Shown here: in pieces, positions 12,297 through 24,069 of the stretch
How the letters are laid out: every line of letters begins with the position of its first letter
How positions within the stretch are numbered: the first letter of the stretch is position 1
NCBI GenBank assembly: GCA_023159155.1
Contig: JAJNNX010000024.1
Location: 558,001-622,000 of the forward strand
Source of the DNA: Ustulina deusta
Lineage: Eukaryota; Ascomycota; Sordariomycetes; Xylariales; Xylariaceae
Direction of reading: 5' to 3'
DNA: 64,000 nt
Program-made: the position numbers and the translations under genes
Notes under the pieces: generated by a model
Told to the model about the DNA's origin: nothing
Database searches by the model: none
The model's input: only the letters and a program-made list of their open reading frames with translations

Positions 12297-13007
12297 ATGT
12301 CAGGCAAAGGCTCAGCCTACGGCACCCCGGTGACGGACACGTCGTTCCGGCGGACGTACGACCTCGACGAATATGCCGAGAAGGCTCGGGTTCGCGAGAG
12401 CGGCGAGCGCGAGGAGGCCAAGGCGCGGTACGAGGCGAAGCTGGCGGGCAAGAAATACTTCAAGCCGATGACGGGGGACGAGACGCACACGCGGGCGCGA
12501 CGCGACGTGCTCGACCTCGAGGCCAACGTCGGCAAGACGATGCTCGTGCCGGCGGGCGCGGGCCAGGGCAAGCGGGGACGCGGCGCCGGGTTCTACTGCG
12601 CCGCCTGCGACCTCACCTTCAAGGACAACATCCAATGGGTCGAGCACATCAACAGCATGCAGCACCTGCGCAACATCGGCGAGACGGGCGAGGTCAAGAA
12701 GGCGAGCGCCGAGGACGTGCGGCGGCGGATAGACGAGGTGTGGGAGCGTCTGCTGGAGCAGAAACGCGCCGCCACCACGACGCTCAAGGAACGGCTCGAG
12801 ATCCGCGAGGAAGAAGAGGCCAAGGAGAAGGAGGCGAGGCGAGTCAAGCGGCTCGAGGAGCTGGCGAGGCGAAAGGCGAATAAAGAGGCGGCGGAAAAAG
12901 TCAAGGTGGAATATGGCGACGATGTCCGCGTCGAGGGCGAACACGACGAAGACGATATGATGGCGGCGATGGGCATCACGGGATTTGGGACGTCGAAGAG
13001 GAAATGA
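12297..13007 (+). CDS. snu23: U4/U6.U5 tri-snRNP component SNU23 (ZMAT2-type)
   Basis: This is a spliceosomal protein of the tri-snRNP, acting in pre-catalytic complex activation in the nucleus. It is a single exon of 236 aa. The start MSGKGSAYGTPVTDTSFRR is chosen because family homology begins there; the frame is open further upstream to 12099, but that part is CA/CT-rich leader. The N-terminal helix (FRRTYDLDEYAEKARVRE) is a family hallmark. A matrin/U1-C-like C2H2 zinc finger follows (FYCAACDLTF, then VEHINSMQH). Next comes a Glu/Lys/Arg-rich helical segment, and the end is acidic (EDDMMAAMGITGFG). The family is near-universal in eukaryotes with spliceosomes. Confidence 0.95.
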   Translation: MSGKGSAYGTPVTDTSFRRTYDLDEYAEKARVRESGEREEAKARYEAKLAGKKYFKPMTGDETHTRARRDVLDLEANVGKTMLVPAGAGQGKRGRGAGFYCAACDLTFKDNIQWVEHINSMQHLRNIGETGEVKKASAEDVRRRIDEVWERLLEQKRAATTTLKERLEIREEEEAKEKEARRVKRLEELARRKANKEAAEKVKVEYGDDVRVEGEHDEDDMMAAMGITGFGTSKRK

Positions 13008-15077
13008 CGAGGAAAAGATGGGAATGTGTTGGGGGTGGTGGAATAAGTAAGTACCTGAGCGATGCAAACGACACCGAGCAGAGGCGGCATAGCATTTTTC
13101 GAAGATGCGAGACGGCGATAGGTCATGGCGTTGTTTCGGAAATAAGACTGGAAGCATATGGACTGGCGTTGGCTGTTCTTAGGCGCGCCCGGATGATACC
13201 TCCCGTGGCTCACGACATGGCGATTGATTACTCTTCGGCTTTGTTACATGTACCGTCGCCTCGCCAGAGGATACGTCTTGGGGTCTTGTGCTAGCTCAAG
13301 GCTGGTGCTAGCGATGAACAAGTCGAAGTTCGCTCGTGGATTTGGCATACATGATCTTACGAAATGTAAGGATGAGGACTCTTCAGTTTGGGCAGTCCTG
13401 TATATATTGAAGTCGAAGATATGATGCTTGGCTTCGAGCTATTGGTGCACATGATGGTTTGTTTATATGGCATGGCGATGGGATGAGACTGGATTCGGTG
13501 TTGATAGATGCATGGAGCCCGAATATTGGCTATAGACAATATGCCTGAGGTAGCTTCGTTATTCATTCTACCTCGCCCAAAGCCAATTACCTGGCCCTAT
13601 CTAGCAGCTAGCTGCCTGCCTCCTCTGCCACAATCGAATGGTCGTGGCTGAGAGCAGATTGTATACCTATATAGCAGGGCAGTCTTGATATATCTACAAT
13701 TACGATGGTTGGTTCTTCTGCCAGGAAGATGTATGGTATGCCTTATTTCATTGCATATACCTCCAAGTATCCATACACATACAGTCTACCTACACAACAA
13801 GAGGTACAAAACTACCTAGTACCTAATGTATCATTGATACCCGGCGCTAATGCAAGCACTACCGCTGCTGACTTTCTCCCTCGATAGCGATGACAGATTG
13901 CCTAGACAAGTTGTATGTGTACAGTATGCTATACAGTATGTACATCTATACAACCTAAAGTATAGTTGTTATGGTATCCCTGTCAACTAAAGGTCGACGA
14001 AGTAAGTCATTTGACGATGCCATTGAAGTAATGCACCCTGCCCCGCCCTCTAAACGTATGATACAAATACCAGAGCGTTGAGTTTGCTCGTCTTCGGCTC
14101 GTTCCTTCGGCTCGTATTTCTCGACATCTCGGCCTACCTTTTACTAGGTAGTTGAGTTGAGTTGAGTGCTTACTCGTACCATACATGACCTTTTTTTTTT
14201 TTCGCGCCATCCCGTCCGTCGTGTCTTGCTTTCCTCGGTTTTGTCCCGTCTTCTCTGTCCCCCCTTAATATACTTACTTACTTATACTCGTATATATATA
14301 ACTATTGTTGACATCACAGTAACAAATATCAATACCCCCAATATATCTGATCCAAACTAAAAGCAACCGAGAAGAGCAGGCGGCTTCTCTCCATCACATA
14401 TCATCCATCTATATCTATTCTATTCCAGTCTCGGCTTCGTCTCCGTTTCGTGCCCCCTCTTATCTTGTCCGACACCCGACCTCGAATTTCCTTCCGACTT
14501 GGTACTTTCGTCCCACTCTCTTGCTTCCCACTCTTATCCGTCCCGCTTCGTCTGTCACACACAAACTGAATCCCTACTTCCATTACCTATACCTACCTAT
14601 ACCTACCTACCTGCCTACTTGGTTCTTTACTGCCAACTCTTTTTATCTGTTTGTACCTACCTACCTATCTACCTACCTAGATACCTTAGGTATCTACCTA
14701 CCTGCCTACCTGCCTGCCTACCCACTTCCCTACATAGGTACCTATCTTACCTACGCTTACTATTTCATTCTATTCGCCACATACGCTCATCTATATCCCA
14801 CGTCCTGCTTTTACGCCAATGACAGGTCTTGTCTCATTGAAAACGCAATATCCATCGATCAATAAGTACCTAACTGTATTCCACTACCCAAGTACTCGGA
14901 TTCGTCTTTGCTCTGCCAAGCATCGCGCCCAGCATAGCCACATGACATAGATATAGCTCTTCTCTATCTACCCTACCCTACCCTACCCTATCCATCTACC
15001 CCGCGTGTTCCCTGCGTCCCTGTTGTTCCGACGGCGAAGGCTCTGGTTTCCACGTGTGGAATTGAAGGGACAGGGAA
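13008..15077. other. Intergenic plus long CT-rich leader upstream of the E2 gene
   Basis: No supportable gene is seen in this 2.07 kb. The second half (14400-14760 and 14940-15000) is pyrimidine-rich with dense CTAC/CTGC and CCCTA units and lies directly before the ubiquitin-conjugating enzyme, so it is probably its promoter and 5' UTR. Open frames at 14499-14865 consist of these repeats (Tyr/Leu/Pro/Thr-rich) and are not credible proteins. Confidence 0.45.
14580..14740. repeat. CTAC/CTGC-rich simple-sequence tract
   Basis: Tetranucleotide units ctac and ctgc recur with interruptions across about 160 bp of the pyrimidine-rich leader. Confidence 0.7.
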
Positions 15078-15781
15078 ATGGATCACAATAAACGAAAAAC
15101 GGCCTCGCCGAGTGCGCAGACGAGTGCGGCGGGGACCTTGTTGCAGCGACAGCTCAAGGAGATCAACACTGCTAAGGACCTGTCGGGCATCTCGGTCGGC
15201 CTCGTCCACGATAGCAACGTCTTCGAGTGGGAGGTCTCGCTTATGATCCATGACGATTGCAAGTATTATGGCGGTACGTATTTATTCTCCCTCTTATCCA
15301 TTCATCTTTCTACCCGTCTTTCCGCCCCCACGTTTCTTCGGAACCTGCTCCGGCCATACCTCGTCCCAAAGAAAGACGCTCGCTAATTCATTCGTCTCTA
15401 TTTGTCGATTTAGGAGCCATCTTCCGCGCGCACCTCGCCTTCCCCCCCGAGTACCCGCATATGCCACCCCAGCTCGTTTTCCAACCCCCCATCCCCTTCC
15501 ACCCCAATATCTACCCGACTGGCGAACTATGCATCTCCATCCTGCATCCTCCAGGCGAGGACTCGTACGGCTACGAGAGCGCCAGCGAGAGATGGACGCC
15601 CGTCCAAACCCCCGAGACCATCCTCCTGAGCGTCATCAGCTTGTTCAGCGAGCCCAACGAGGACTCCCCTGCCAACCTCGACGCCGCTAAACTGCTGCGA
15701 GCCGAGCGCGAGGGCGGGCCCAAGGAATTCAGGAAGAGGGTGCGGCAGTGTGTGAAAGAGAGCTTGGGTGAAAATGACTAG
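15078..15781 (+). CDS. Ubiquitin-conjugating enzyme E2, UBE2G/Ubc7 class
   Basis: There are two exons, 15078-15273 and 15414-15781, giving 187 aa. The UBC fold is clear: FPPEYPHMPPQL, the HPN motif in FHPNIY, and the catalytic cysteine in GELCISIL at about residue 105. An acidic insertion follows the cysteine (HPPGEDSYGYESASERW), and this marks the Ubc7/UBE2G/UBE2R subgroup. Ubc7 acts in ER-associated degradation with membrane E3 ligases. Whether this is the Ubc7 or the Ubc15/UBE2G1-like member I cannot decide from memory, so no symbol is given. An N-terminal extension of about 20 polar residues precedes the first helix (LLQRQLKEI). The gene is convergent with ALG1. Confidence 0.9.
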
Positions 15782-15951
15782 GGCCGGGAATTATGCATGT
15801 AGTGTATTCGCGCCGCGGGGGGGCTATGGGAATGAATGCTTGGAGCTGGAAAGGCTGATTCTGCATCGGGGGTATATCTGCTTAGGCTGGAGGCTGTGTT
15901 GAAATTCATATTTATCACAAAGCGTAGAGCGCCTGGAGAGGGTTTACTTGG

Positions 15952-15982
<31 letters not shown>

Positions 15983-16462
15983 GGATCGGACATCTGGTTT
16001 CTGGGGGGGGCTTTTTTTTTTTCGCTGTCACTATCATCGTGGTGGTCATCATCAGCATCATTCCCGAGCTAGCGATGGAGCATCGTCGCGGCGTTTGTTG
16101 CATAGTTAACCGGACATTGAAATTTTGTTCCTTTTTCTTCTTTTTTCCCCATACTGCGTGTGTCCCTCTGGTTTGATTTGTTTAGTCATTTGTATGTCTG
16201 TCTGTCTATATTTTTTATTTTTATTATTTTCTTTTTAATTTTCTTCTTTTCTCTGTTAATGCAATTCGCTTGGTAAAATCAATCGAAGGCGGGTTACCTA
16301 GTTGGTAGGTTTGTTGCGATCGAACGATATCTGATGGTAGATGATGCATGCGTGCATGCATGCATGGTGTGTTAGTTGATGCCTTTTTTCCCCTGGTTGG
16401 TCGTCCTCTAGATACCCACTCACTCACTCACTCACTCGCTCGCTTGCTCGCTTCGCACCCCC
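15782..16462. other. Convergent 3' flanks with microsatellites
   Basis: This 681-bp spacer lies between the E2 and ALG1 stops. It contains a GAT trinucleotide run (15952-15980), a G8CT12-like homopolymer junction near 16003-16022, TTTA/T-rich DNA (16207-16260), a gcatgcatgcat run (16345-16365) and a CTCA/CTCG run (16420-16450). No gene is seen. Confidence 0.6.
15952..15980. repeat. (GAT)n microsatellite
   Basis: About ten perfect GAT units lie in the 3' flank of the E2 gene. Confidence 0.9.
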
Positions 16463-18033
16463 TTATTCCGTAAACCCAAAGACACGTCCGAGCACGCGAT
16501 CCCACTCCTCATCCCACCTCAACCCGCTCTCTTCCCTCGCGCCTCTCCGCAGCGTCGCCAATTCATCCTCCCCCTCCCCCTCCCCATCCCCGCCATCGAA
16601 CAGTCTGGCCAGAATGCCCGCGAGCTCGTCGGCCGTCTCGAACCCGCACCCGTTCACCCCCTCCCTGACCAGCTCGTCGAAGCTCGCGTACGCCGAGTAC
16701 GCCGCCACCGGCAGCCCCGACCCGAACATGTCCACCACCTTCATCGGCAGGTCCACGCCCGAGCTCGACCTGTGCAGACACACGCCGAGATCGGCGCTGC
16801 GGAGCAGGCCCGCGTAGTCGCCGATGGACAGCCAGGCCGTCGCGATCCGGATCCCCGGGAGACGGTCGGCGTCCTGCAGTGCGCGGATTTCCGCCTCGTA
16901 GAAGGCCTTCTGGGGCCCCTTGCCTGTTATTATCGCCAGGATCGGCGCGTGCGATGGTTTTTTCGCGTACGTCACGAGCGCGCCGAGGAGCAGGGCGAAG
17001 TCCTCGTCTGGCGTCCAGGAGGTGCTGCTTACGATGAGCTTCGTCTCACCCGATAACACGCTCTCCGCAAACGGCGCGGTCGAGGGTAAGTTGGTGAGGA
17101 AGGATGCCCGCTCCGATGGGGACGAGAGCGGTTGGAAGATGGATGCGGGGCGGTCGTGGAGCGTCACGATGGGCGATTGGGTGATGTTGTATGGCGGGCC
17201 GAGCAGCGAGCGCTTCATGGCGCGCGTCACGGTTATGTTGGCTGTCGGGGCGCATTGTCCCAGTAAGCATTCATACGCCTTGGATATCGCTACGAAGGGA
17301 TGTGATGGGCCTTTTGTGCCGGAGAGGATCGTCCAGCCGTAGTTGTGCCAGTCTATCATGAGCTGTGTGTTGCGCAGGATAGAGACCACGAAGGATATGG
17401 CTAGGGTTGGGATGGAAGGGGGGTTCTGGGCTGCGGTTAGTGTCTTGGGAAAAGTAGAGTAAAGTGAGATAGAGTGGTTGGTGATTTACCTGAACCAGGA
17501 GCCATGTCGATGCCGGTGTCGTGTAGCCGAGGACGTGGAGCAGCGTGCCTACTTGCCACAGGACCTTGAGAGGGCCGGAGATGATGAAAGGGATGGAGGA
17601 AGATGTTAGTATCCTCGGAGGAATTGCTAGAGGATGAATGGTGACGTTGGGACTTGTGAGGAGATCTGGGTGAGGTGGTGACTCTGAGAGTGATGTTAGT
17701 GGGTGATGTGACGCTTTTCTCCAATTCTCCCTCCATAGAGGCTGCTGGTTGTCGTGTAAAAGACAAGTCGGACGGCTGAATCGAATTAATAGACATACCA
17801 TCATACCCAACGAGATGAACCGTTCCTCCGTGTCTGGCGATGCTCAATGCGTGGTACTGCATCCGAGGGCTTCGGCCGATGTCTCCCAGGACCAAGATCT
17901 GCACCAAGACCGAGGCATTGCCCGAGGCCGTCGAAGGTCTCTCATATCGAGAGGGCGACAAGACCAGGACTGTAGCTGCGGCCATCAACAGCCCGCCCAA
18001 GGTAGACCAGAGAATTATGGCAAGTGGTGACAT
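16463..18033 (-). CDS. alg1: Chitobiosyldiphosphodolichol beta-mannosyltransferase (ALG1)
   Basis: It adds the first mannose to GlcNAc2-PP-dolichol on the cytosolic face of the ER in N-glycan assembly. There are three exons: 18033-17799, 17683-17490 and 17425-16463, giving 463 aa (yeast Alg1 is about 450). The N terminus has one hydrophobic segment ([20 protein letters not shown]). It is followed by [20 protein letters not shown] and [12 protein letters not shown] across the first splice. Later blocks are [33 protein letters not shown], and the C-terminal GT-B sugar-donor part [20 protein letters not shown] with [10 protein letters not shown]. All are typical of ALG1. The gene is convergent with the E2 gene and in tandem with CTP synthase upstream. 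Confidence 0.95.
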
Positions 18034-19554
18034 CTTTGTTGAGTTTCATCACAGTCGCTGTCTGGAGTGAGAGGCGAGTCTCGGCGGATTGAGACGGGCG
18101 GAATAAATCATGCGTGCTGGATTACATTCCCGCTCGCTGTATTTGCCGTGGACAACTGAAATTTCACAGTTTGGTATGTTGTCCTCCTGATGATTGACAA
18201 GTCAAAACTGGCTTGATCTTAATATTAAGAAAAATGTCTGTGATGGTAGTACAGGGCATTGCAGGTACAGTACCTACATAGCTGATGCAGGTGTGCGACA
18301 TGTGTTGCTGTATATGTGGACCAATGAGAGTAGCCGATGATTCGGAGGGTACTGCCACCAGGTACCAATTCTAGGCACTGGACAGTGCACATACAGTACC
18401 TGTACTAACACTCTTATTTTCATTTATTAAGAATACCTACCTAGGTACTTGATGTTGCACTGCAAGCATCGAATCACCGTAAGGCATTAGAGGTTCCCAG
18501 GTTACATACAAGTCTTAGGGAGTGGAATAAGTTGACCCCTTTTTCTTTTCATTCTTCATTGATATAGACTCGGAAATGGTATCTTAACCTAAAGCTGGAA
18601 TCCCTACTCTGTGCCATCACAACACCAGAATGAATTGCGCGGTTTTAGATGACCCCTCGCACCATTTCTTAATCCAATGAGAGAATCCGGATGAGGGATG
18701 CGATGGTATCTGCATCATGTTCTCTTCCACGGAACGGACAATTGAGATTATTTACTACGCCGTATCCGAGAGTTTGAGAGCATAACGGCGAACATTGCGT
18801 GCGCATGTTTGTGCCCACTCAACTGCAGATATACCTTGGCTCCCTTCACCTACCTGATCATGCTGCTTTCTTAATAAGAGGCGTACTCCAAGTAGGAGTC
18901 CTCTTGACAGCGAATCCCAACGCTGGCATCTCACAGTGAGTGTCACATATGAAGACTATGGAAACAATGTAGGGGAAAAGGCGGTCACTGTGGCCATGGC
19001 TAGCACTTACGAAGACATACGGGCATTGATGCTGTTGTTGTGTCTATGTGTCTGATTACTGTTGCCCGTTGTTCATTCAATATTCATCTTCGTCTTGTGG
19101 GTACTCATCGCTGTTTTCCTAGCCGCGACACATAAAAAATACGAGACTTGCCTTGTAGCTACTTCAAGCAGCTTAGATAAGACTGTCTTTGGGGCTGTCC
19201 CATAGATACTGACCTACCTAGGGACTCGAAAGTATGTTGGAGGTTGAGAGGTGTTGCGAGGTGCTGCGATGGCCACGATCCCTGCGAGCATGTGTAAGTG
19301 TCTGCGCAGTGTGTCTGGTCAAGTTGGCACTTCGACTTGTGGCCTAACCGACCTATAAGAAAATATCCACTTACATAAGAACATCATGCGGATTTGGCAG
19401 GACTGCATGTGGGTTCGTGAGCCGAAGTGCAACAGGAGCGTCGGGATCGCCAATGGTCGAGTACCGTGTAGGTTCTACGAGAAGAACATGTCGTGGCACA
19501 CGGCGTAAACACGACAGCATGGGATCATTTGCCACCGCTTCGATCCTCCCCGTC
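18034..19554. other. Intergenic, ALG1 promoter and CTP synthase 3' flank
   Basis: This 1.5 kb has no recognisable gene. TACCTAGGTA-type motifs occur near 18435-18450. An antisense open frame at 19371-19568 directly follows the CTP synthase stop; it has no recognisable content and is probably 3' UTR. Confidence 0.45.
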
Positions 19555-22159
19555 TCATTTCGAACCATTCACTACCTGTGCCTTGATGACTTCATCGAGA
19601 CGACCAGCGCTGGCGGCTACAAAGCCAAGGTAGGGTTTCTGGTGGATTGTCAATATTCAATATTCAATATCTGTACATATTGTTAAATCAAAACCCAATG
19701 CACTTACGCTCGGAGCAAGGACTCGTGACTGGTACTCGGCGTGAAATTGTGTTCCTGTCATCATCATCAGTTCATATATGCAACAGCAGCAACAACAACG
19801 GGTTGCCTGCTAAAACATACCAACGAAATAGGGGTGATCCTTCATCTCCAGAATCTCCATACGCTGTCCAGTCTCGTCCTTGCCGATAAAGTCGATACCC
19901 GCCTTCTGTAACCGATCCACAAATTGAGGATTGACCTCATATCTATGTCGATGTCTCTCTTTGACTCCTTGAACTCCGCCGTATAGAGCTCGGGTCTTGG
20001 ACAATTCGCTGCCTTCTTGGAAGATGGTCTCATGCAGACCAAGACGCATGGTGCCTCCCATATTCTCCCGGTCTAATTCAGGCATGTATATGATGACTGG
20101 TTCCTTTGTCTGCGTGTCAAACTCCTCAGAGTCTGCATGAGGTAAAGAGCAGACATCTCGCGCAAATTGCATGACAGCCACTTGGAAACCAAGACATACC
20201 TAGTAATGAAGTCAGAGGTGCAAGTTGGAGGACACTAGAATGAATGAAACCTACACCCAGAAAGGGAATGCTCTTCTCCCTCGCCCACTTGGATGCCAAC
20301 ATCATACCCAACACGCCCCGTTTACCGAACCCACCAGGAACGATCAGACCCGAGGCTGTGTGGAGTGTATCCCAGGCTTCTTGATACTTCTCTGGATCAG
20401 CAGCTTTCATTCCAGGTTCAAGATGCTCGGCATCAATCCAGAGCAATTTGAGATTTAGGCGTAAATGCATTGAAGAATGCTCGAGGGCCTTTGTGACGCT
20501 CATGTAGGCGTCGGGTGAGCTAACATACTTACCAACAAGGGCAATACTAACAGTTGCCTCGTAATCGCTAATAGCAACAGATCTCCATGCCTCCCAGAGT
20601 TCTTCGCCTTTGGTCACCCGAGCTTTGGGGATGGACTCAGGGGAAAGACTCATCTTTGACAGAAGCAGGGGAACCATCTCTTGCTCGTGTAGAAGTAATG
20701 GAACCTGGTAGATGGTTGGCATATCCCTAACGACGACAACTTGATCAATCTCCACTTGGCAGTGAAGTGAGATTTTCCGGACAGTTCCTTCGTTAAGAGG
20801 CTTTTCGCAACGACAAGCGATCTTACATGCTGATTAGCGAAAGAATTTGCTCGAGTAGTAGAAGATTAAACGCACTACATCAGGGGTTAAGCCGTGACTG
20901 CGAACACTTTTGACGGCATGCTGTGTGGGTTTTGTTTTCTGCTCTCCATGAATCACAGGGACATAGCTGACCATGATGGTGGCAAAGTTGCTGCTGCCAG
21001 CCTCATGTCGTACTGCAAAGAGAGTCAGTTAGCCAGTTAACGATCCCATAACTGGCCTGATTCTGTTGTAGACCGTGATGGGCACATAACAAGGTGATTC
21101 CAAAACACATACATTGAGTTAGGGCCTCGAGAAAGGGCATCTATTCAATGATTAGTCTTAGTCATGGAGACAAGCCCGCCTATAACAAAGGTGTCGAGGC
21201 AGACAGGAAAGAGTAGGATACGCACACTCTCGATATCGCCCACAGTTCCTCTGATTAGAAGTCATTAGTCAGCATTAGATTCTTTCCTATTCTCTTACTG
21301 TCACTGCATCGCCCAAGATTTGGTTGTATCAGGGACTAGCATGCGCTTGGCTCAGTTTACGGGGGATGTTGAGGAGTAATAACATACCCCAACTCGATGA
21401 TGCAAACATCAGGCTCCTCTCCGGAGCCATCGACGCAAGTATGAGCTACACGTTTAATCCAGTCCTTAATGGCATCGACGACATGAGGCACAATCTGAAC
21501 GGTACGACCTAGATATGCACCTTTCCTCTCCTTGGAAATGACGTCAAGATAAACCTTTCCGGTGGTGATATTGTTGTCGCCGGTAAGACTCAGAGACAAG
21601 TATCTCTCGTAATTGCCTAGATCCAAGTCGACCTCTGTGTAGAGTAGAAACAAGAGGATTTAGCCGTGTGAAGGAGTATATTGGCATTTGGGCACACATC
21701 GCATAGCAGGGTATGACAAGGATTAGATAGGTATTACTAACCCGAGCCAGAACCTAGAACAAAACATTCGCCGTGTTCGGCAGGGGCCATAAGCCCAGCA
21801 TCTACAGACACATACGGGTCGATCTATTCACGGCATCAGCCACCAATTCTACCGACTGTATAATATACGAGGCATTGGTCGGAGGTGGGCTAGGCAAGGT
21901 ACCTTGATGCAGCTGACGCGAAATCCGAGCGACTGGAGAAGCTGAAGAGGACATTAGTCGAGACATTCATGATCAATGCAACTACTGTAGTGAGTTCTGG
22001 GAGAAGAGAGAGGAGATAAGACATACAAGTCCCGTGGACGAGGCTATGATACCTTTTCCAACTCCTGGCGGGGTATTAGCGATGACGATGTTGAAATGAA
22101 GATGCACGAGATAACAAGATACCCGAAATGACACCACCCGAAACGAGAATGTAATGCAT
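19555..22159 (-). CDS. ura7: CTP synthase (glutamine-hydrolysing)
   Basis: It converts UTP to CTP with ATP and glutamine, the last step of de novo pyrimidine synthesis. I assemble 12 exons: 22159-22123, 22064-22027, 21941-21903, 21823-21742, 21634-21388, 21250-21226, 21140-21113, 21012-20876, 20821-20255, 20199-19821, 19754-19708 and 19638-19555. They join to 569 aa with all phases consistent, near the yeast length. The synthase domain begins [13 protein letters not shown], then [38 protein letters not shown] and [16 protein letters not shown]. The class-I glutamine amidotransferase domain has [13 protein letters not shown] with the nucleophilic Cys, and FHAEYQSR with the His/Glu pair. Seven of the first eight exons are 25-82 nt. 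The extreme C terminus (after VIKAQ) is less certain: CAG|GTAGTG could be another donor. Confidence 0.94.
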
Positions 22160-24069
22160 CGTGATCACGGCCTTGAAATCAATTTCCGTGATGTTGCTGT
22201 GATCTCTGATCTTGATGGCGTGTTGGGTGGTGAAATTTCGAAGGTGTACAAGGGGGAGTTAAGACGACTGGGAAATAATTTTACACATGCTGAATGGTGA
22301 CCTTTTTTTTTTTTCCTCTATTTTTTTCTTTTCGTCTCACTGCATGTGCTACCTACCAATGCTGCCTATAGGTGCATTCCGGTGGCTGTTGGTAGGTACA
22401 GTATTGTACTTACACTGGCATTCCATCTCCACTGTAGTCCCGAGGCTTGTTTGCATAAAAGAGGTACCGAAAAGTAACGAAACGCAATGTTCCCCTGGCC
22501 TCTGCACAGGCACCCTCTACGACTCGCCGACTTCGCGGAAACAATCTAGTGTAGGGAGCTTGAGTCACTCGGTCTAATACCTCAGGCAGTACTGAATTGT
22601 TTGGGACCTGCATCTATCAATTACAACATTAGATCTTTATTACCTTTATCCATGGGAAAATTATCATTGATGACATCAATGTGGAATACCTACACAGTAT
22701 CGATGTATATTATCCTTACAATATGATGCATTTATTCGCTGCACCTGTTAGTACGGTACCTATTCCCATGCAAACACAAGCTGTACCTACACTACCTATC
22801 TGTAGAGAATAAATGGTAGGCATTATGCCTTGAATTATCTGACTGTAGATATATGGATCAAGGTCAACTTGCATTTTCACATGCGTCATGTAGCATACCT
22901 ATTCTTTCTACATGCGGTGTATCTGAGTACTAGATAGGTAGATAGTGTACTACCATACCTTTCCTAGGAATACGAAGTACATAGTAGGTATACATGTAGT
23001 GTGCCTAGGACTGCCTGTATTACATGTCGTACTTACCTTAGGTAGTATTGTACCGCTTACCTAATCCGGCAGATACACTAGGTCCCTAAGCCAGTCTAAA
23101 CCTAGTCGAGATACCTAACAAACACAACAAGTAATGGAACAAGCTGACTGTTGTTTGCCCTGTCAATTTACTCATAAGGGGTAAGTAGCATGAAAACCAC
23201 CGCTAATTATAGGTATGGCCTTGTACGCATTACGGTATACGCGTGTACTACTAGGTATGTAGTAATGTGTCACCTACTAATGTAGGTACGGTACTATAGA
23301 CAACAAAAGGAAGGTCAAATACATACTTACCTTAGACAAGTCAAATCCATCTCCAACTCCCATCTTTAAACCAATACCTACAAACTGGGATCCTCCTTTG
23401 TCCCGTCCTTTGTCCTTTGTTTTCCCCTTCTTCACTTTCCCTACCTACTCTCTGTTTATAGTTTACCCCTCATCTCCCCTTCTTAGTGTAGATCTTTTGT
23501 AGTTTAGTACACTCGATGTGCGTAGGCGCTAGGCATTTGCTGTTTTTGAATCCTCCGTGCCATCCCTGCCCCTTCATAACCCAGACTGCGCGACCGTCTG
23601 AACACGCGCAGATACACTTTCTTGTGTCTCTGTCTATTCTAGTCTAGATTGGATCGGATCCGACCCGAACGATTGACTCTCGACAACTACGTAATATCCT
23701 GCTTTGCCGAATGCGGGTGTCTCAGTCAAAGATCGTCAATCAAACGACGTCGCGCAATACCTATCTACCTCGACCTCGGTAATTGGCAGGAAATCCACCA
23801 CGAGCAGTGGACGAGTCGTACTTGATCGCTTCATCATCGACACGGCTGAACGCGAATCCACGACGACGACGACGACAGCAAGACCTAAGCTTGACCTCGA
23901 TGCGATAAGGCGACACAATAATATTCATCTACCTGTTACCACGGTCTAATCTTCCGAGGCTCCGCTTCCCGCTTCCGGCCTATATAACAACTGGCAGTGG
24001 GGATTCGACTTGGTCATAGCAATTCGACGTATCGCGGGCAGACATCTCTCGTGATAAGCAGTGTTCATC
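22160..24069. other. Divergent intergenic region, CTP synthase / zinc transporter
   Basis: This 1.9 kb is AT-rich and dense in taggta/tacct motifs between 22730 and 23340. Open frames near 22287-22613 and 23704-23949 show no recognisable protein. A (GAC) run near 23862-23878 precedes the zinc-transporter start by about 200 bp. It is probably two promoters and 5' UTRs. Confidence 0.45.

Noticed and set aside
12312..13157. 281-codon open frame antisense to SNU23
   Set aside because: It is a shadow of the GC3-biased SNU23 frame; the sense frame matches a known family with its zinc finger.
14499..14865. Two open frames of 107 and 114 codons
   Set aside because: They are translations of the CTAC-type repeat (Tyr-Leu-Pro-Thr) in a probable leader.
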